From: Rhineura floridana | Taxonomy: Eukaryota; Chordata; Lepidosauria; Squamata; Rhineuridae | Direction of reading: 5' to 3' | DNA length: 64,000 nt | NCBI RefSeq assembly: GCF_030035675.1 | Contig: NC_084483.1 | Location: forward strand, 1,860,501-1,924,500 | Part shown: piece by piece, positions 1 to 9,564 of the stretch | Layout of the letters: every line of letters begins with the position of its first letter | Numbering within the stretch: position 1 is the first letter of the stretch | Made by a program: the position numbers and the translations under genes | Notes under the pieces: generated by a model | Seen by the model: only the letters and a program-made list of their open reading frames with translations | Told to the model about the DNA's origin: nothing | Databases searched by the model: none

Positions 1-80
1 CCTTGGCAGCGCAATGTTCCTCTTCCTGCAGGCAGAAGGTCTCTTTGGGGAGAATGCAGGGTCCACACATGAGGGAGGAG
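1..80 (+). other. Possible scrap of a YR-retroelement reverse transcriptase
   Basis: Frame 3 reads KVSLGRMQGP at about 36-65, which resembles the start of the RT region in vertebrate Ngaro-like elements. The match is short and nothing on either side extends it, so it may be chance. If real, the window opens inside or beside a second copy of the element family seen at 4.9-7.9 kb. Confidence 0.25.
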
Positions 81-189
81 AGGAAGGGAAGTCCTGTTGC
101 ACAAGCAGTAATTCTTGCATTAACAGGACATGTTAGTTGGATACTGCCTTTTGTTTCCTCCAGAGAATCCTGGGACCGAGCTACAACTC

Positions 190-1112
190 CCAACCCCTTA
201 ACAAACTAAAGACGCCCCGCTCGCCGCGCAGCTGACAAGCGGGGCATGGTTGCAGATGGGGGCGAAGCTGCCACCTCCATCTTAGTATGGGGCAAAGTCA
301 CGTGTCGTGCCTTATTACGCACGCACGACGTGCAGCATGGAGGGGCAGGGCTTCTGCGACTATTTAAGTCCAGCCGCCCCTCCTACCTTCCTCTTTGCAG
401 CACGACGAGGGACCACGAGGGAGAGTGAGTGTAGAGAAGAACAGCGGCGGCCGTTTTAAGGCGGCCACAAGATTGGCGCCATTTGGAGGCGATGATCTTT
501 GGCAGCACAGGCTGAGTTGGTGGCCTCTGCACCATTAAGCGCTGGTTTGCTGCGGCTCAGGCCGCTTCCAGTGGGCCGTTTAGGCCTATTCTATTCCCAG
601 AAGGGAGTGGTGATTGCGGCCGAGCGGCGAGGGGCTTGAGCAGCGGCTGCAGCTGGAGTAGGCCTTTTAAAAGGCTTGCGAGCTGAACGCTGTGCCCCCC
701 CCAAGCAGGAGGGGGAGGGAGGTGCACCACCTCTAAGGCTATTGCTTTGGCCAGTTAAATCAAGATCACACGTGGAGGCTTTGGTTTTCAAGTCTTTGAA
801 TATACAAGGCTTTTCCTGCAGCCAGTAAAGCGAGATCACATTGCTCCAATATTGACGTTAAAATAGAATCAGTAATTAAAATACCTCTTGTTATAAGCTA
901 AGGACTGGGCATAAGTGCATTACTCCATACAGGCAGTGGCTTATAATAATAATAATATAATAATAATTTTCTCATAATTATTATTACAGGACGGAGGATT
1001 TGAGTAATCCTGCCAATTGAGAAAAGAAAGGGGTGTGTGAAAGGTCCCCTCATTAAATGCAGGCCTTTGGGCAATTTTAAACCACCACCCCCCGTGCACA
1101 TGGGATAAGTTT
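190..1112. other. GC- and CpG-rich block, unassigned
   Basis: About 190-900 is much richer in G+C and CpG than the rest of the window. A TATTTAAG motif lies at 361-368, followed by a pyrimidine-rich stretch and purine-rich GAGGGAGAGTGAG. This looks promoter-like. It could be the 5' leader of the retroelement whose coding parts resume after 4.9 kb, but I found no direct repeat tying the two ends together. A short ATT-rich simple repeat lies near 945-985. No protein family was recognised in any frame. Confidence 0.35.
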
Positions 1113-1113
1113 C

Positions 1114-1185
1114 TGGTAGTGGTTGAGGTGTCTGGACTGTGACCCGGGAGACCAGGGTTCGAATCTCCCCAACAGCCGTGGGCTG
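1114..1185 (+). repeat. tRNA-like SINE head
   Basis: GGTAGTGGTTGAG resembles a pol III A box, and GGTTCGAATCT at 1156-1166 is a good B box, spaced as in tRNA-derived SINEs. The sequence around it does not fold as a tRNA gene and lacks the CCA-end stem. No BovB-type tail follows, so only the head is supported. Confidence 0.6.
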
Positions 1186-1361
1186 CAGGCTCAGAACTAA
1201 TTACGGGAGAGGAGGCTGCACAAGCCTTTTGAGTCTCAACAGGCCCTATTTACCCCCCTTTGGTTGCCAAGGCTGGGTGTGAGTTCAGCCTAGGTAGGGG
1301 GCGCAAGACAGGGAAGGAGGTGGGTGAGGCCTTGGCAGCCTCTCTTGGCCGTTGTGAAGGG
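1186..1361. other. Unassigned spacer between SINE head and tandem duplication
   Basis: It continues the GC-rich composition of the block before it. No open frame or known repeat was recognised. Confidence 0.4.
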
Positions 1362-1548
1362 TTCTTTGGTTAGGCTTGCGGCCTTTCCTTGACTCGGGCC
1401 TATATTAGGTTCAAGGTACTTTATTCTTTTAATTTTATTACAGGGTGGTTGCTTGGGGGGTGGTGGAGCTCTTTGGTTAGGCTTCTGACTTCCTGCTAGG
1501 CCCAGGAATATAGTAGGTTGAGGTAGTTAATTCTATTATTATATTACA
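1362..1548. repeat. Imperfect tandem duplication, about 80-bp units
   Basis: Two related units, 1362-1442 and 1470-1548, both begin TTCTTTGGTTAGGCTT or TCTTTGGTTAGGCTT and both end in a T-rich run closing with ATTACA. A 27-bp G-rich spacer separates them. The T-rich run plus terminal CA resembles a polypyrimidine-like splice acceptor context, but nothing else supports splicing. Confidence 0.6.
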
Positions 1549-1600
1549 TGTGGCCTTTGAGGGGCCAGATGAGCCTTTTGGGCCTTTCATATTTGGATAC

Positions 1601-2230
1601 TGTCGGGAGGCAGAGCTGGGGTCCCGGGGAGTTGGGAGAAGAGGATTCAGATGGATGGCAGAGGGGAGGGGGAGTAACTTCCCCCCTTTGGAGTGAAGAC
1701 GAAACAGAGGAAATGCCAGTGATAGGGTCGCCTAGCAACGGGGAGCCTGAGAGCTTTGGAGTTTCAGAATCCTCCCTGGACATTCTCACGCCTCCCCCTC
1801 TTCGAAGCTCCGAGCAAGAAGGAGAAGAGGAAGGGCTGCCCACAGCAGAAAAGCAGGGAGGCAGTTTACCATCAGCTCCTCCCCTATCCCCCATCCTGGA
1901 ATCGGAAACTTCAGAAGAGGAGGGGGTGATGCTTCCCCCCTCACCGCGCACACGCAGACAGCTGAAAGGACAGGAGAGAAGGGGGGGAAGGCAGGCAGTA
2001 CCTGAGGGGCAGTTAAGGAGGAGCAAAAGATTGCGCGCCCGTTTGGCCCCTTCTTAAAGAACAGGCGGGAAGCAGTCCCTTGCTCTGTCAACTTTCTCCC
2101 AATGCCGCAGGACCTGTATCCCTGTATTGCTTCATGAGAAGACGCAGTCTTTGCTTGGACATTACCCTAATAAAACACGAATTACTTACAACCTCTGGTC
2201 TGGTTCCTGAGTCTCATCCTGGGCCTGACA
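1601..2230 (+). repeat. 5' LTR of the Ty3/gypsy-type element
   Basis: It runs TGTCGG to CTGACA with short inverted ends (TGTC/GACA). A polyadenylation signal AATAAA lies at 2169-2174, about 60 bp before the end. One forward frame stays open through most of the LTR and encodes an acidic, proline-rich tail ending in the basic string RRSKRLRARLAPS. The reverse strand is also largely open, which is probably a composition effect. Confidence 0.9.
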
Positions 2231-2286
2231 GCTTGACAGAGCCACCTCAATCACCCTCAACGCTCTCTTCACTTGACTGGGACAAG

Positions 2287-3228
2287 ATGTCAAAGGGAGC
2301 AGCGGGGGAGACGAACCCCACTTCTGAGACGGAAGAAGTGAAACTCTTGAGGACTAAGGTAGCTGATTTGCAGACGGATGTTCAAGCCCTGCTAGCAGCA
2401 GTCAAGGCGCTGAAGACGGATAATCAAACCTTGAAGGCCACGACAGACCAGATGCGAACAGCCCCTCCAGCTGCCGCAGTAAAGGTTCCCATTGGACTGC
2501 CCCCAAAATACGCGGGACAAAGTGATCAGTTGGCAACTTTCGTGGCTCAATGTGAGTTATATCTGGATGTCAGGCACACGGAATTTCCAGACGATGGGGC
2601 TAAAGTAGCCTTCGTGATTAGCCTCCTGGAGGGAGAAGCTGCAAAATGGGTGACTCCGTATCTTGTGTGAAAGGATACTGTCTTAAGAAGGTACAGAGGA
2701 TTTATACAGGAGATGACCGAGATGTTCCAAGACCCGCAAAGAGCTGAAACAGTAGCGCGACAGCTAGGCGCTCTGAAGCAAGCTAAAGGGACTGTTTCCG
2801 AGTACACTAACGCTTTTAAAATTCTGTCCCAGGAAACGGGTTATAATGACGCCGCCTTGATGTTTATGTACCGGAGTGGATTAAATGCTGAAATCCTGGA
2901 TGAGCTGGCCAGGACCTCCCCCCCCACTGACCTACCAGGGCTCATCTGGCTATGCCTACAGATAGATCACCGGATGGAAGGAAGGCGCCTGGAAAAGAAG
3001 CAGGAGGTCCTGAGATACTCAGCCTCGGCATCCCGCAGCAAGACCCTTCCCACTGCAGGGATGACAGGTAATGCAACTGAGGGACAGGGAGGGGCTAGGC
3101 CAAGACTGTCGGAAGAAGAAAAGGAAAGACGACGCCGGGAACATTTATGCTTTTATTGTTCAAGGCCGGGCCATGTGGCCAGAGACTGTGGACTGAAAGG
3201 GGGGAAAGCCGAGCCGTCGGGAAACTAG
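2287..3228 (+). pseudogene. gag region of the Ty3/gypsy-type fossil
   Basis: The likely start is the ATG at 2287 (MSKGAAGETNP). A leucine-rich coiled-coil segment comes first, then the retrotransposon gag domain (IGLPPKYAGQ, FPDDGAKVAFVISLLEGEAA), a basic linker and a CX2CX4HX4C zinc knuckle (CFYCSRPGHVARDC) near 3145-3190. In this family gag builds the particle and the knuckle binds the element RNA. The gag domain resembles those tamed in mammalian PEG10/RTL genes. The region is part of a broken element and I infer no function. Confidence 0.85.
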
Positions 3229-3289
3229 AACACCCAGTCCACGTGCAGGCCGGTGGACTGGGGGCAGCGTTGTATAAAGGCCCCCCAAT

Positions 3290-3631
3290 GATCCAACCTC
3301 CCTCAAAAGGGGTGTTGGTCTTGCCTATTAGGATTACAACTTCCAGAGGAGTGGTGTTTAATTCCACTGCCTTAATTGACAGTGGAGCCTCCACAAGTTT
3401 TATTGATGCAAAGCTAGCCAAGCGTCATGGGATTTCCCGGTGGAAACTGGACGCTCCCCTAGCTGTGGAGACTATCGATGGGAGACCCCTGAAGTCAGGA
3501 GGGGTGACACAAGCCACGGAGGAAGTGAAACTCCAAATTCCCGGGCATGAAGAGTTCATTTCGCTATACGTGTCAGATCTCTCGAACTTTGAGGTGATTC
3601 TGGGAATGCCCTGGCTAGCAAAGCACGAACC
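3290..3631 (+). pseudogene. Aspartic protease region of the Ty3/gypsy-type fossil
   Basis: The retropepsin signature ALIDSGASTSFID lies near 3369-3410, and the flap and C-terminal strand typical of these proteases follow (EVILGMPWLAKH). The DSG triad residue is visible. In the family this enzyme cuts the gag-pol polyprotein. The region directly abuts the 3' LTR, and the rest of pol is not seen in this copy. Confidence 0.85.
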
Positions 3632-4263
3632 TGTCGGAAGGCAGAGCTGGGGTCCCAATCCCGGGGAGCTGGATCCCGGAGAGTTGGGAGAAGAGTATTC
3701 GGATGGATGGCAGAGGGAAGGGGGAGGAACTTCTCCCCTTTGGAGCGAAGACGAAACAGAGGAACTGCCAGTGATAAGGTCGCTTAGCAACGGGGAGCCT
3801 GAGCCCTCCCTGGACATTCTCACGCCTCCCCCTCTTTCAGGCTCAGAGCAAGAGGGGAAAGAGGGAGGGCTGCTCACAGCCGAAAAGCGGGGAGGCAGTT
3901 TACCATCAGCCCCTCCCCTATCCCCCATCCTGGAATCGGAAACTTCAGAAGAGGAGGGGGCGATGCTTCCCCCCTCACCACGCACACGCAGACAGCTGAA
4001 AAGACAGGAGAGAAGGGGGGAAGGCGGGCAGTACCTGAGGGGCAGTTAAGGAGGAGCGAAAGATTGCGCGCCCGTTTGGCCCCTTCTTAAAGAACAGGCC
4101 GGAAGAAGTCCCTTGCTCTGTCAACTTTCTCCCAATGCCGCAGGACCTGTATCCCTGTATTGCTTCATGAGAAAACGCAGTCTTTGTTTGGACATTACCC
4201 TAATAAAACACGAATTACTTACAACCTCTGGTCTGGTTCCTGAGTCTCATCCTGGGCCTGACA
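3632..4263 (+). repeat. 3' LTR of the Ty3/gypsy-type element
   Basis: It matches the 5' LTR along its length. It differs by scattered substitutions, one extra segment of 21 bp near its start and one segment shorter by 18 bp. AATAAA lies at 4202-4207. The downstream target repeat GATAC follows at once. Confidence 0.9.
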
Positions 4264-4268
4264 GATAC

Positions 4269-4859
4269 TAATGGTGTGCACAGATGACAGGGTTTGCTGG
4301 GAAATGTCTAAATCACAACCACTACTTAGGTGACAGTGATCCTTTTCCAAGTGTCAGTTACACATTCCTTGTTAACTCTGAGACAGAAGTTGCAGTTATT
4401 TGAATTTGGTCTCATATCAAAAACAAAGCATATGGCATTTGTTATATTTACAGAAGGACATGCAAAGTTCTGCAGGGAATTGCAGGTCTCGCAGATGATA
4501 GTGTGGCTGGATGGGTGGATAGCGATAAAGAGGAAAGACAGATCACTTATCAGGATCTTATCCTCATTTCCAAGATCTTGGACTTTACTGAAACAGGGGC
4601 TGCCTTGATGCAAGCTTAGACTGTTTTTGACACAGAGGCTGCATTTTAAGATCCAGGCAGACTCTTCACCCTTTCCTGATGACTTCACAACAATAACAAA
4701 ACCTTTCTTTGTTGGGATTTTTGATAACAATTACCTGAAGTCTCTGCTTTAAGAGAACTGGGTTAGCTGCAATGAACTAGTAGTTGGTAAAGTGTACTTA
4801 CTCATAAATGATTTCCTTCCCTTTTGCAGAAGGATATATGCAACAGTGAGATAGGAGAC
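4269..4859. other. Unassigned sequence between two retroelements
   Basis: Ordinary AT-leaning sequence with no recognised family. It would have been contiguous with the bases before 1601 before the LTR element inserted. A 134-residue minus-strand open frame (4326-4730) shows no recognisable domain. Confidence 0.4.
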
Positions 4860-4949
4860 AAGAGCCCTTCAAAGGGGTAAGAAGAAGCCCGCAGCATAAG
4901 CTGCTCAAGGACATGTGTCCGTCCCCGGTTAGACTCAAGGTACTACGAA

Positions 4950-5560
4950 CTTTGCTTGCTGGCTACCCGGTTTAAAGGAAGGTTTGTCTGTGTTATGGTG
5001 TTTTCCTTTTGGTTTCCTAGTCCCATACTCCAACTCCCGACTGGCCTTTATGGCCTCCAACTCCGGGCTGGCCTTCATGGCCTACAATCTTTGATCTCTT
5101 TTCGTTATGGCAGTAATTTGCCAGGGACAGAGTGTAAAGATGCAAATTACACCTGATTCACCACCAGTCTTATTGAAGGGGTTCGGCTGTAAGTGGTTCA
5201 TACCTGATAGTCTAGGTACCATGCACTACACTTCATTTAACATGGTGCGCGCATGTGGCAGAGGTGCTTTATGCATTTATGCGGCAGAACATTGCCTATG
5301 GACTGCTATATTTCTTACATGGAGTGCTTCAGATTCTTCTGGGAGGGAGCAATCAGGAGACATGTGGGCCCAGAAGTAGTGGGGCACTATCTGTGTGATT
5401 GGCTGTTCAGGGGTATGGCAGATTTTGGGATGCATGTTAGCACCTGAGGTCACAGCTTATAGTATGGCTATGTACCTGGGGATTCCCTTGACAGCTGGGA
5501 GTAGGGATGATCTGCCCCAGTCGGAGATGGCCATAAGCCTATCCATTGCCCTAGTGTGAT
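4950..5560 (+). pseudogene. Reverse-transcriptase-like part of the YR retroelement
   Basis: Strings such as FPFGFLVPYSNSR, YTSFNMVRACGRGAL and AIRRHVGPEVVGHYL resemble, in the right order, the RT region of Ngaro-like elements. In the family the enzyme copies element RNA to DNA. The region is decayed and spread over more than one frame. Confidence 0.6.
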
Positions 5561-5605
5561 CACCAGCTATCAGAATGCAGAAAGGGCCGCAGAAGCTGTG
5601 CAAAG

Positions 5606-6420
5606 ATGGCCTATTCCTGTGAACTACGCACTGGAATTCCCGTAGATTCCATTTCCCCCGGCACGCTCGCCAGCTACCAGGTAGGTAGGGCGATTCAGGA
5701 ATTCTGGGCAGGCAAGGACTATGTGCCAGAATGGCCTTTTCCGTTGAGTCACCTGTTGAAATTCCCAGTGGATGTCAGGAGAAGGGGCCTGTTAGTCCAA
5801 GCACCTCAAGGTAAGCTGGCAGGACTTTCCTTCATAGCTAGGCTGGTGGTTTTTCCCTATCCCCGTCGCCCCCCCTTTTTCACTGGACATTTTATTGGGT
5901 ATGGTGAGCCAGTGGGAATACACTATGCCCTCCAGCTGTGAAGCCAGACTATTCCAGGCAGTAGCCCTTATGCTGGGCTTTTTTGGAGCTTTTAGGATAG
6001 GTAAGGTGATGGCTGGATCCAAGTGAGACCCATCTCGACGTGCCCTCCAGCTATCAGACGTCTACATGGAAGGGGGGTTGTGCCTGTATACAATTGAGAA
6101 GGTCTAAGATGGACCAGAGGTGTATGGGGCTGACCGTACATTGGCCAGGGGCATCTGGAGAAGGATATTTATTCCCCCATGCAAGCGAGGACCCCCTCAT
6201 AAAATACTAGTTTTGGGTGCTCACAAAGCAGGCTTTTACAGGTCTACGGCATGACCACTCACAGTTTGATATCCACTCTTGGACTTGGAGCTGCTTCTAC
6301 GGCAGCAGGTTAGGGGTTTTCCCAGGCAAAGGTGCAGGCTGTTGGACGCTGGTCCTCAGGTTTATAAGGGCTATATTCACCCCTTTTAGAGGGCCTGGGA
6401 ATTCCAAAGCCTAACAAGTT
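5606..6420 (+). pseudogene. Tyrosine recombinase part of the YR retroelement
   Basis: The N-terminal SAM-like core-binding fold is recognisable (SPGTLASYQVGRAIQEF, GKLAGLSFIARL). Next come LMLGFFGAFRIG, around the first catalytic arginine of the family, and GLGAASTAA near 6290, part of the family's HSFRIGAAT-like motif. In Ngaro/DIRS elements this enzyme integrates circular DNA without making target duplications, which fits the lack of clear flanking repeats. It is a fossil with several breaks. Confidence 0.75.
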
Positions 6421-6436
6421 ATAATTATTTAACAGG

Positions 6437-6720
6437 TTGCTGGACGGGGACGGAGCAGACGCGCATCCTAATAGGCGGCCACAGCATGGGCTTCTGGGCA
6501 GCCTGGAGGGCCTCGAAATTGAGCATGGTCTCACAGTTGGGCCTCGGTCAATGGGCTGCATTACAGTGGCTTGGCCGGAGAGGAATGCATTTCGATGGGC
6601 TCCTACCCACTTTGTTCCAGCATAATTCAGTATGGACGGGTTCGCAAGTGGTGGTCCTTCCCCCGGGTGGGAATGGCCTCAGTTACTTGAGGCAAGGCCC
6701 TCAGATCGCCGGCATGTGAC
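6437..6720 (+). pseudogene. SGNH-hydrolase-like segment of the YR retroelement
   Basis: The frame at 6486-6719 reads MGFWAAWRASK, QLGLGQWAALQWLGRRGMHF and VVVLPPGGNG. This matches the layout of the SGNH domain that many vertebrate Ngaro elements carry after the recombinase (GHS block, Gly block, GGND block). The role of the domain in these elements is not established. The 69-bp tandem array starts within its last recognisable block. Confidence 0.6.
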
Positions 6721-7230
6721 AACATGCAGCTAGAAAGGCTGAGACGGCCTCAATTACTTCAGGTCAAGACCCTCAGTTGGCAAGCATGTGTGACATGCTG
6801 CGGTGAGGCTGTGCCGGCCTCAGTTACTTAAGGGCAAGACCCTCGGTTGGCCGGCATGTGTGACATGCAGCAGAGAGGCTACGGTGGCCTCAGTTACTCA
6901 GGGCAAGACCCTCAGTTGGCAAGCATGGATGACATGCAGCGGAGAGGCTACGGCGGCCTCAGTTACTCAGGGCAAGACCCTCAGTAGGCAAGCATGGATG
7001 ACATGCAGCGGAGAGGCTGCGCCGGCCTCAGTTACTTAAGGGCAAGACCCTCAGTTGGCAGGCATGTGTGACATGCTGCGGAGAGGCTACGACGGCCTCA
7101 GTTACTCAGGGCAAGACCCTCAGTTGGCAAGCATGTGTGACATGCAGCGGAGAGGCTACGACGGCCTCAGTTACTCAGGGCAAGGCTCTCAGTTGGCAGG
7201 CATGTGTGACATGCAATTGGCAAGGCAATG
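6675..7230 (+). repeat. Tandem array, eight units of about 69-70 bp
   Basis: Eight head-to-tail units begin GGCCTCAGTTACT and contain CAAGACCCTCAGTTGGC, CATGTGTGACATGC and GGAGAGGCTACG. Middle units differ at only a few positions, and the outer ones are more diverged, as expected for unequal-exchange expansion. Several units are 69 bp, so the frame stays open as a 23-residue repeat (TLSWQAWMTCSGEATAASVT). The unit seems to derive from the hydrolase-like coding sequence, since the first copy begins inside it. Confidence 0.9.
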
Positions 7231-7945
7231 ATAGCCTTCGGTACGTCTGCTGTGGTCAGACATGCTCACATGCAGGGTTTAGTGAAGGAAGGCTAACCAG
7301 CTGATTCGGTTGGCTCTTGGGCATTCTGCATCCCCACGTTCAGCATTGGAAGAGTGAACTATACATGGCTGATGACGTTCACCTGTAAGATGCAGGTAAC
7401 GACATATTTGGGGGACCTGCAGAGGTGTCTGCGAGAGGTGCTTCTCGGCAGTGGGGTAAAGGGGGACTAAATAGAGATTTGTCCCCCTTTTGTGGCGGGA
7501 AGGTGCGGGAGGGGAAATAGGTAAGGACAGCTAGGTGGCCCCCTTAGGCACCTTTGGAGGTGATTGGCGGTTTCGGAGGCCTGTCTGTCAGGGCTTTTCC
7601 AGCTCGAGGACAGGATATGGGCTGCCTCTGGGGCCAACTTATCTCATCTACCCAAGGGTTATCCGGCCCCGGGTGGGGATGACGAAGGAAGGCCCCCCTA
7701 CTCACCTACAAGGTGTGGCCGGGGTAAGGGGTAAGCACATGGGCTTGCCCTTGCCCCAGCAGGGGCTGGTCGCCCAAGAGCTGTATGGCAAGCTACTTGC
7801 TTAAAGTCAGTTCCCGCACCTAGGTTTCCCTCTGCAGGTCACTTTAAATTGGGTTTTCTGTTTGCTGTAATTTAATAAAGTGGCCCTTGTTCAACCCAAG
7901 CTGATGTCTCTGTGTTTTATTTCGCCCCTCAACTGCAACAGTTCC
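7231..7945 (+). other. Probable 3' region of the YR retroelement
   Basis: G-rich sequence with no clear coding family, ending in a T-rich tract with AATAAA at 7874-7879. The style (short G-rich leader, then a polyadenylation signal) fits the non-coding 3' end of a retroelement. The end point at about 7945 is a guess from the change in base composition. Confidence 0.4.
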
Positions 7946-9560
7946 CAGGGTTTTTGGGGGCAACCTGTGTGTTTTAAATATGCACTGTGTGTGAAGACAA
8001 AGGAGGGAGGGGCTGAGCACTGATCCAGCCTAGGGACTGGGTGGGGACTTGGGAGAGGGTCTCTTTATTTATGGAGAGAACAACAGGATGGAGAGTTGAC
8101 TTTCCATCTTGTTGTGGATTTGGTGAATGTGAGTGTTTGTTCTCCAGGTACTGTCTTCTTCCAGTAAGGATGTAAGTGGGATATGGGTGTCCTTTCACAG
8201 GAGTATCTAGGACATGTTGCGTGTTCAGAGGCTCTGGCCTAAGTAGAGAGGTTTGTGTTTGGGTTCAAATAATCAAGGGAAGGAGAGTGCCTGGACACTA
8301 TGTATGTATGTATATATGTATCCCACCCTTCCTCCCAGCAGGAGCAGGAGTACGAGTAATGAATAACAACAGTTGTTTTATCTGTCTATGCTCATGTGTG
8401 TGTATGGGGACACTGAGGTTAAACTGTTCAAAGCTTTCTGATTTGTTTATTTATTAAAAAAACTTTTAACCCACCTTTCCTTATGCAGCAGTTCAAGGGG
8501 GCTAAGAACTGCAAAAATAAAATATTTTATTTTATTTATTTGATTTATATCCCGCCCTTCATCAATAAAATAAAAATAAAGTAAATACAATAAAAACCAA
8601 TGTAAGAACCAATACAGTCCCTGCCTCGCCATGGATTGCACAGAGATAGTCATGATAAGGCAAATAATATCTTATGAATGTTTTAATGGTGGGGACTAGA
8701 CCATTATTTTTCTAGAAGCATGTGCCCATCCATCTGTGTCAGGATAAGATATGAGAACCTCAGAAGAAGTTTCAATACATGACCCATTTATTTTCATTTT
8801 TCATTCCCTAATTGCATCTGCCCAGGAAACAAGAAGCAAGCTTGGGTACCCTTTTAACAAATTGGGTTCATTTAAGAAACAAAAAATTGTCTATGAATTG
8901 AATGCTGTAGGATTTTGTCACTATGAGGAACCATACAACATGAGGTACTTACATTTCACAATGATCGTTCATCATTCACACAATCATATTGAAACAGGAA
9001 AGAACTTAATACCACTGAATGCAGCAGTTATTTTTTCTCACAATAAAAATACAACACTGTACCCAAATGTTCAGTGCAATTTCCCTAATACGAGCAACAT
9101 TGATACTGGGCACAGTGATCAATAAGCAGCTACTAATTGAATAGATAATATGAAGCCAGGAATATGTACTCACAAGAACATACGTAAGGAATCCACCCAG
9201 CTTGCATACCTTGAATAGCATGTCAGACAAGCTGTTGCCCTGGAAGGTGTCATTATTCCCTGTGGGTGAATGGACAAGTGGTGGCCAGGAAGGCTGGGTT
9301 AATATACCTTCTCAGGTGGTATTTCTAAATTTCCCTCAGTGCACCTGTTCAATTTGTCACATATGTTGTCTACTTCAATATTTTGAAAAGTACTGTAAGA
9401 GCGGGGCTGGTAGAACATTCATGATTAAAGTACTTCTCTGTCTCCTGTATCCATCCTATCAGTTGTACAAGGCACAATGTGGTTCTCACAAAAAAGCACA
9501 GTTGGTTTCCTCCATGTAATCATGCATACAACTTCACAGAGAAACTTTAGTGTGAACTGA
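7946..9560. other. Unassigned, with short antisense LINE 3' ends
   Basis: Mostly unrecognised. About 8300-8350 (ATCCCACCCTTCCTCCCAGC) and about 8440-8605 (TTTATTTGATTTATATCCCG) are short antisense 3' ends of the CR1/L2 kind, with their A/T tails on the left. The 124-residue open frame at 8751-9125 shows no domain and sits in AT-rich DNA, so I do not call it a gene. Confidence 0.5.
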
Positions 9561-9564
9561 TATA

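Larger units (their letters stand above)
1601..4263 (+). mobile_element. Ty3/gypsy-type LTR retroelement, incomplete (fossil)
   Basis: Two similar long terminal repeats (about 630 bp) open with TGTCGG and close with CTGACA. They are bounded by the same 5-bp target repeat, GATAC, at 1596-1600 and 4264-4268, so the borders are exact. Between them lie a gag region and an aspartic protease region. No reverse transcriptase, RNase H or integrase is seen. The gag style (IGLPPKYAGQ, CCHC knuckle) resembles the Sushi/RTL-type Ty3/gypsy group. By eye the two LTRs differ at roughly thirty bases plus a few length changes, about 5 percent, so it is old but not ancient. It is broken, with a few breaks, and non-autonomous as it stands. 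Confidence 0.9.
4860..7945 (+). mobile_element. Ngaro/DIRS-like tyrosine-recombinase retroelement (fossil)
   Basis: Three parts appear in the order expected for vertebrate Ngaro-type elements: reverse-transcriptase-like strings (about 4.95-5.56 kb), a tyrosine recombinase (about 5.6-6.42 kb) and an SGNH-hydrolase-like segment (about 6.44-6.72 kb). A tandem array and a 3' region with AATAAA at 7874-7879 follow. Borders are approximate and no target repeat or split direct repeat was found. It is badly broken, with well over ten breaks, so it is an old copy. Confidence 0.7.

Noticed and set aside
1114-1185. tRNA gene
   Set aside because: Has box A and B but no full cloverleaf or acceptor stem; better read as a SINE head.
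1544-2026. 160-residue minus-strand open frame in the 5' LTR
   Set aside because: Mirror of the forward frame due to low stop-codon content in GC-rich DNA; no domain.
4326-4730. 134-residue minus-strand open frame
   Set aside because: No domain and no family resemblance; probably chance.
6675-7230. CRISPR-like regular repeats
   Set aside because: Units are joined head to tail without unique spacers, and the host is a vertebrate.
6803-7304. Two open frames encoding a 23-residue repeat protein
   Set aside because: They are the translation of a 69-bp tandem array inside a decayed retroelement; no start context or conserved gene supports them.
8751-9125. 124-residue plus-strand open frame
   Set aside because: Sits in AT-rich unassigned DNA without domain or splice signals.
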